Assembly (NCBI GenBank): GCA_963457665.1
Contig: OY735212.1
Span: 18,555,247 to 18,619,246 of the forward strand
From: Thysanoteuthis rhombus
Lineage: Eukaryota; Mollusca; Cephalopoda; Oegopsida; Thysanoteuthidae
Length of the DNA: 64,000 bases
Direction of reading: 5' to 3'
In this document: positions 58,600 through 64,000 of the stretch, piece after piece
How the letters are laid out: the number at the start of each line of letters is the position of its first letter
How positions within the stretch are numbered: the first letter of the stretch is position 1
The notes under the pieces: model-generated
What the model was told of the DNA's origin: nothing
The model's database searches: none
The model's input: the letters and a program-made list of their open reading frames with translations, nothing else
Translations under genes and position numbers: made by a program

Positions 58600-58665
58600 G
58601 ACAAGGAAAGCAACAGTGACCGAATGGTAGAACTGCGAGAGTCCTTTCTACTCGGAGATTCGGGT
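58600..58665 (+). repeat. tRNA-like sequence, SINE or decayed tRNA
   Basis: 'agtgaccgaatggtagaact' (A-box-like), then 'ctactcggagattcgggttg' (B-box-like). The distance between boxes is close to that of a real tRNA, but stems are not convincing by eye. Confidence 0.35.
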
Positions 58666-58937
58666 TGCTATATAGGCTAGCAAGGTGTGATGAGGAGCAG
58701 TCGCACCTGCACATGACAACACCTGATTCACATGCCATGAATCTAGCATGCTTATATATCGATGTTTTTTCAACATGTGGGGGACTGACGTCACAGAAGA
58801 TTACTATAGGCGACACCATAAAGGTAAGAGGAGGGGGCTACCTAATATTCTAGCAATCATGACACGAGACCATTGTCTTTAGTGTCTTTACTTCTGATTC
58901 CTTCTCTCTCATCATTCTCCTTTTCTGATGACTTTTA

Positions 58938-59160
58938 ACAGATCGTCAACCAAAACTGTAAATGTGAGCGTCTTTGGTACTTTAGTCTGTGTCATGCAGT
59001 ATTCACACTTGTTCTATGAAAATTTGGACTTTTTAGAGATCCAATGAAAAGTGAGAGAAGTAACTTATTCATTCTTTAATTGATCACTCTCAACATCATA
59101 TGCTGCCAAAAGGTATTGGTCGTGTGATGGTTTTCTATTAAGTGACTAACCAGACCTGAT
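58938..59160 (-). repeat. Rep-A copy 13, internally deleted
   Basis: Both ends are present ('agatcgtcaaccaaaactgt' and 'gtgatggttttctattaagt', 'gactaaccagacctg'), but the 'cagcctgtatg' and G-rich middle is gone, leaving about 220 bp. Confidence 0.8.
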
Positions 59161-59837
59161 CTCCATTTTTTTTTTTTTTTTCTTCTATTTTTTTCATTCA
59201 TCTTTTCCTTTTTGGCACTCATTCAAAACCTTCCTTCTATTCTACTCCCACAATTTTCTTTTTTTTTTTTTTCCATTTTCTTCTTTCTCATCTTTTTCTC
59301 CACTTTGCCCTTCCTCATTTTCTCTTCTCTTTTCCTCCATTCTCTTTCCTTGATTTCTTTACCTAAAATACCTTGGGGTATTTTTATATTCATACATGAT
59401 ACGAGTCATGAAATGCCTGCAGCTGCAAATGAATTAAGGATAAAGAAAGATGGAGACTTTGAATGAATGGGTGCAGGGGAATTCAACCGGAGCAAGAAGG
59501 GTTTCTCAGCATGTGGAATTTGGCAGCAGGGTATTATTTGATAGGCTTAGGTAGTGATACCTGGCTAGCAAAAGGCTTGTTCTCTCTATCTTCCTGACCT
59601 CGCCTTTCTTTCATTATCTTTCTGAAATTAACGGAAGTTTCTTCCTGTCAGACTCCACCTATCTACTCACAGCATTTTATTCATTCTGGGATCAGCGAAC
59701 AACTGTAGCCATCAAAGATGACAAAGGGTTCCATTTATTTCCACATGTGTATGAGTGTGCGTGCGTATGTTTGTTTATGTGCCTGTGTGCTTGTTTGTGT
59801 GCTCCAATGCACCTGGCCATACCATTTTGTCTACCGA

Positions 59838-59990
59838 CAGGTGCGAGGCTGTGGCCAACGGAAAGTAAGATGGTGTGACAATCTAGATAAATTTAGAAAG
59901 TACTTGCTACATATTAGAGAGATCTGGGAAATCTTGGGAAATGTCTATGTCCAATGATGGATGCTAACAGGCTGATGATGATAATGATGG
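59838..59990 (+). pseudogene. LINE-1f 3' fragment
   Basis: Reads 'RGCGQRKVRWCDNLDKFRKY' and 'EIWEILGNVYVQ' before a stop, then a (GAT)n-rich tail at 59974-59994. Short, 5'-truncated, plus orientation. It starts just after a TG-rich patch (59745-59806). Confidence 0.85.
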
Positions 59991-60454
59991 AGATGCCTAG
60001 TTCACCAAACCCACCATCACCGTTTGCATCCAAAGATGAAGTATTTTCATTATTAATTTTCAACTCGCTTTTTTTCTCCATTTAAGCATTGCTTTTCATC
60101 AATACTTTCTGAGTCAAATACCCCCCTAGTATTAAGCTGTTTGTTACCAAGTATATTTTTTATCATAGTAACTCCTGTGGTGGGTTTTCCTCATGAAAAA
60201 TTGATGAACTAGTAGTCAAATCACCACGGGAAATATGCAAATTTCCTTTGTTTGCACAAGGAGATATTTCCACCTTGCAAGAGAATAACACACTATCGTG
60301 GGATGACTTACTTGGTTCATCGCACTGGACTGAATGACACACTATCATAAACCAAGATAACTTGTCCGTGGCACTTGATTGACGATTAGCTAAGTTATTT
60401 CATCTGAGGCAGCGGACAGAATAAAGTAAGAAGTGTGAAATAGGAATAAAGAAG

Positions 60455-60548
60455 AGGTTTCTTGCGAGTCTTGAACATGCATCCCATATCTCAGAAGCTT
60501 GTTCTTTATTGATGATGCCTTGACCAATTTGGCCACGAAAACAACTAG
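60455..60548 (-). repeat. tRNA-like SINE head
   Basis: The minus strand reads 'gtggccaaattggtcaaggc' (A box) and 'tgcatgttcaagactcgcaa' (B-box-like). Not a complete tRNA. Confidence 0.45.
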
Positions 60549-61374
60549 CTAGATAGAATGTAAATCTTCAGTCATATTGTTTGTTTTTAAAACTTAGTAA
60601 CAGTCTTGATTCATTTGGTTTCTGAGATCAGGTGCTTCAATTATTCATTTATAACTTGTTGCTTTTGTTATAATTTTCCAGGTCTGTTGTGGGTAGTGAT
60701 GATTGATAGTTTCAAACAAAGCTTTATTTATTGCAATTTCATACCAATAAAATTTAAAAAATGATTAGATTGCTTTCTGTGTAAAATCTATTAAAATATT
60801 TATTTAACAATGATAAGATGACATAGAACTAGTAATGCAGGACTAATAAAGATTATATTGATCTAGAGTGTTGTAAAAATGAGTCCCACAAGAATTCAAT
60901 GAAACGCTCTATTTCAGTTCAAGACCTCACATGTCTCAGATGATTGTGCCTAAGCTCAGAGAATTGGAATGCAAAGTCTCGCCACTTCCTCCATATTTAC
61001 TTAACATTTCTTCTACGGATTATTACTCTTTTCCAGTAATTAAAATTCCATAGCTGTAACAAAAGGTTGAATAATATGGAATAATATCATTTGTGCCTTT
61101 ATCATATTGGTGACCACTAAGCCTAAAAATTTAAAAGATATGGCTTATTATCATCAGAGGATCGTTTGGAAAAGTCTATTGCTTCCAATGGATCATATTT
61201 TGATTGAATATTCACTGTTCTCCTACATTTATATCCTTCTTCATCCTACTATTAAAAAAAAGCGTTTCATATATAATCAGCTAAAAGCACAGATAGGAAG
61301 AGGGATTTCATGACAAAGAGAAAAAAGAAAAGTAGATTCAGATCCTGCAAAGGACAAGCTCCATTTCTGGATTG

Positions 61375-61600
61375 ATTCATTTGGGTCTGGATTTATTTTA
61401 AGCGTTACAAAACAAGGGCAAGAAGGACATAATAGATGGATTTGAGCTTTCTCATTTCTCAAGAAACTCTGGGAAGTCATGTATCTTTTTTTAACGTTAT
61501 AATATATGGTTTTCATTTCTGGCAAAAATCATACAAATACAAAGGTCACGTGGCCTCATTATGTATTCAAAATGGCTGCGAAATTCAAAGTGCACCAATG
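61375..61600 (+). repeat. Rep-F copy 1 (direct pair with 62.5 kb)
   Basis: 'ctctgggaagtcatgtatct', 'tatggttttcatttctggc', 'ggcctcattatgtattcaaa' and 'atggctgcgaaattc' match 62525-62720. The overlapping short frames on both strands are incidental. Confidence 0.7.
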
Positions 61601-61663
61601 TGCACTACCGACCTTATTGAGTTGATACATCAAATTTACACTAAAACGGCCACTTGTCCTGTC

Positions 61664-61785
61664 AAAACATGACAGATGTCAGAGTTTAGAGGTCTCTGCT
61701 TTACATGCATAGCAAGGAGACATGACAGACGTCAGAGATGATGGTCCTTGTTTTACATGCAAATCAAGCAGAGTGTCGAACAAGG
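61664..61785. repeat. Tandem duplication, unit ~56 bp
   Basis: 'acatgacagatgtcagagtt' at 61668 and 'acatgacagacgtcagagat' at 61720 start two units, each followed by 'tttacatgcatagcaagg' / 'tttacatgcaaatcaagc'. Confidence 0.7.
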
Positions 61786-61999
61786 AAAAACTGTGTCAGT
61801 TTTGACATGCCTTGAGGGGCCAGAAGTTGCCCCCTAAATAAAGAATTTATACTAATTGGCTCTATTCATAACCTGGTCAAGTACACAACACAAATATAGA
61901 ATAACTGTCTTTTTTTTTATTTTTAGATCAAATGGTATGGTTCCAATAAGCCTGTGTTGTAGAAAACAAAGAAGTTTCTTTGGCAAACTTTCAGACTGA

Positions 62000-62125
62000 G
62001 CCACCTAGTGATGGAAATGGGTTCTGAGAACCAGGTTTAGTTGCAGATGTATTCATTAGTAGATATATGCATTGAACATACAAAAAACCTGGAAAGTGAG
62101 AAGAGAGTTTTTACAGTGCCCTAAA
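62000..62125 (+). repeat. Rep-D copy 3, diverged
   Basis: 'cctagtgatggaaatgggtt', 'catta' 'gtagatatatgcattgaaca' and 'acctggaaagtgagaagag' align with 23060-23170. Further along 'aataccctgcttcc' resembles the C-rich end of copy 1. Confidence 0.45.
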
Positions 62126-62524
62126 TACCCTGCTTCCATCAATACTTAATCCTGATAATATCTGCCATGTATTCAGAAATATGTATTTATCTTACTCCAC
62201 CCCCATTAGTTAGGTCTTGGCTGTTTGTTTCTTAGCTATGCATAAATGCTCTTTATGTACAATTTTGGATGCAGTCTGTAGCAGCGAAGCAGCCATCAAG
62301 AATATTGAGACACTTCTGAACTTGATTAACGGTATCAAACCATGTTCTGAGGAGTGGTGGAGCAACTGACATTTTACGAGTGACTTGGTTATTTTTTCAA
62401 AAAAAAATAATTGAGTGTTCTGCACCAAAAACATTCCTCCATGGCTTTTTCCCCCTCTTTTTTTATAATTAGACTCTCCCACAGGAAGGGATACTGAAAA
62501 AGATGAGTTTGGAGCTTTCAACTC

Positions 62525-62720
62525 ATTCAGGCCTTGGATTTTTAAAGGGTTTGTAAAACATGGATATAACGACTGAGTTTAGGTTTTTTTATTCTCCAAG
62601 AAATCCTGGGAAGTCATATTTCATTTTGAAGGTTACGAGATATGGATTTCGTTTATGGTAAATATAATGGCCACATGATCTCATTATGTATTCGAAATGG
62701 CTGCCATATTTAAAACATTC
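62525..62720 (+). repeat. Rep-F copy 2
   Basis: 'atcctgggaagtcatatttc', 'agatatggatttcgtttatg' and 'tctcattatgtattcgaaat', 'ggctgcc' match copy 1 at 61375-61600. The two copies are about 1.1 kb apart in the same orientation. Confidence 0.7.
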
Positions 62721-62764
62721 TTGCCTTCAATATCTTATGAAGCGTGGCTTTTTTCTAGATCCCA

Positions 62765-62995
62765 TGATCGATTTAGCATAAACTTATACAGCAAAAAACC
62801 TATTTGGGGGAGAATTTAAAAAAAAACGACAAAAAATATTTTTTTCTGCACCTGAATGTTCACATTTTTAGCCTTCCAGCTCCATTGTTGCAGCCTGTAT
62901 GTGCAATATATGCATACATACATCACCAGCCAGCCAAACCTGCTTTAAAACTGAAGAAACCTTTGTAGACAGTTTTGGTTGACGGTTCTTAGCAG
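62765..62995 (+). repeat. Rep-A copy 14, 5' truncated
   Basis: 'gatcgatttagcataaactt', 'tgttgcagcctgtatgtgca', 'aaactgaagaaacctttgta', ending 'gttttggttgacggttctta'. The 5' third is missing. Confidence 0.8.
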
Positions 62996-63699
62996 TGAGT
63001 GCAGATTTATGCAGTTTTTATCACTGATATCCAGTGAGGATAAAGCTCACTATGGTGACAATTCCATCATTGACAAGCTTACTTAATGGATAGAGAACCC
63101 CTCTCTCTCTCTGTTCAAATTACTTTTTTTGAAGGTTGTATTATATAAGAAAGCTATCTTGGAATATGAGATGACCTTAATTCATAATGTATATTCTGCT
63201 TTATTCAATGGAATATGTTTGAAAGATAAACTTATAATATTTTTCAGTTTATTGCAAGGTACACATATACACACAGAAAGGAGAAGACAGATGAAGAGCA
63301 TTTTTTTTTACCAATACACTGTGAATATTTCAAATCAGAAGCCATTTTTTTCTTACTTGATGCTACCAAATTCTACAAAAGCATCTTTGTCAGCAGACAC
63401 TAAACCAATTTACTTGTTAGGCAAATAGATATATTAAAAATTCTCCAAGTCTGGCTTTTAAACACTCAATTTCATGTCTACTAAAAATTATTGTTTGCTT
63501 GGAGGAAGTTTTGGGCATTTAAGCAAATTACACCTTGTTCTCATTTCCAGGTGACTTTCAAGAGAAAAGCAAACAATCAAAAAAGAGAATAAAATAAAAT
63601 ATACTATATAGATAATATCTTGATGTACTGGCATGTGTTTTCTGATGAAATCATTTCTTATTCTTTGGGGGCCATTTTGATTTTGTCTGGATTTCTTTC

Positions 63700-64000
63700 T
63701 TGTTTTTTCTTCCCAGCATTTCAATCGTTTTCTTTCTTTTTTTCCCCCTCCGTTTCCCTTTCCTGCCTCGTTTTTTGTGACTTCCACTCTTTTAATCTTT
63801 CTCTCTTTGAGATTTCTTTTTTTTATTTTAGTTTTCTTGATGTTTGATTTTTTTTCTCTTTTCTGCTTCCTTTTCCTTTCATTTTCATTCTTTCTATCTT
63901 TTTGGGATGATTTTTCTTTCTTTCGTTCTTTTTTTTGTATATCTTTTCTCTAATTTTCCATCTATCATTCTAGTTTTATTTCATTCTTTTTTATCACCCT
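63700..64000. repeat. T/C-rich low-complexity sequence
   Basis: TTTC/TTTT-rich text runs to the window end. The frames across it are Phe/Ser-rich. Confidence 0.8.

Overview
The window reads as a repeat-dense, AT-rich stretch of metazoan nuclear DNA. I found no intact protein-coding gene, rRNA array, functional tRNA or CRISPR array. Open reading frames are short and mostly fall in simple repeats, where they encode runs of Ile/Tyr, Ser or Leu. Long (TA)n and (CA)n(TA)n tracts, abundant tRNA-derived and 5S-derived SINE-like pieces, RTE-type LINE tails, Tc1 relics and a Penelope-like fragment fit a large invertebrate genome. A mollusc, perhaps a cephalopod, is my best guess. That is inference from repeat style, not from a diagnostic gene.

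Layout. 1-2.4 kb: three copies of a dispersed ~430-470 bp repeat (here Rep-A), one with an internal triplication, plus a long GAAA-type tract. 2.4-14 kb: mostly unassigned, CpG-richer sequence with three 3' fragments of one LINE (LINE-1f), a GGTGACACC-type repeat and microsatellites. 14-21 kb: a relict 134-codon frame, (GA)n and many trinucleotide repeats, with a short signal-peptide-like frame near 19.4 kb. 21-36 kb: very rich in (TA)n; it holds a GATA-based minisatellite growing from the end of a Rep-A copy, a dispersed repeat with internal telomere-like motifs, and the longest LINE-1f fragment (31.6-32.2 kb). 36-46 kb: a head-to-head Rep-A pair beside a 76-nt miRNA-like hairpin, two converging Tc1-type transposase relics, a second LINE family (LINE-2f), 5S-like SINE pieces, and TIR elements including a 212 bp one with a probable 8 bp target duplication. 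46-64 kb: a TIR-bounded element enclosing a relict retroelement segment, a ~570 bp foldback, a Penelope-like GIY-YIG fragment, a 152 bp palindromic MITE with TA ends, hammerhead-like motifs, more Rep-A copies, and a ~200 bp direct repeat pair.

The identifiable pieces are remnants of mobile elements, not an interacting gene set. The most notable points are the conserved architecture of Rep-A and its links to microsatellite growth, the compact hairpins at 37.2 kb and 55.0 kb, the recurring hammerhead-like core near retroelement pieces, and several unnamed repeat families recognised here only because more than one copy lies in the window. Repeat boundaries were drawn by eye and can be wrong by 10-30 bases.
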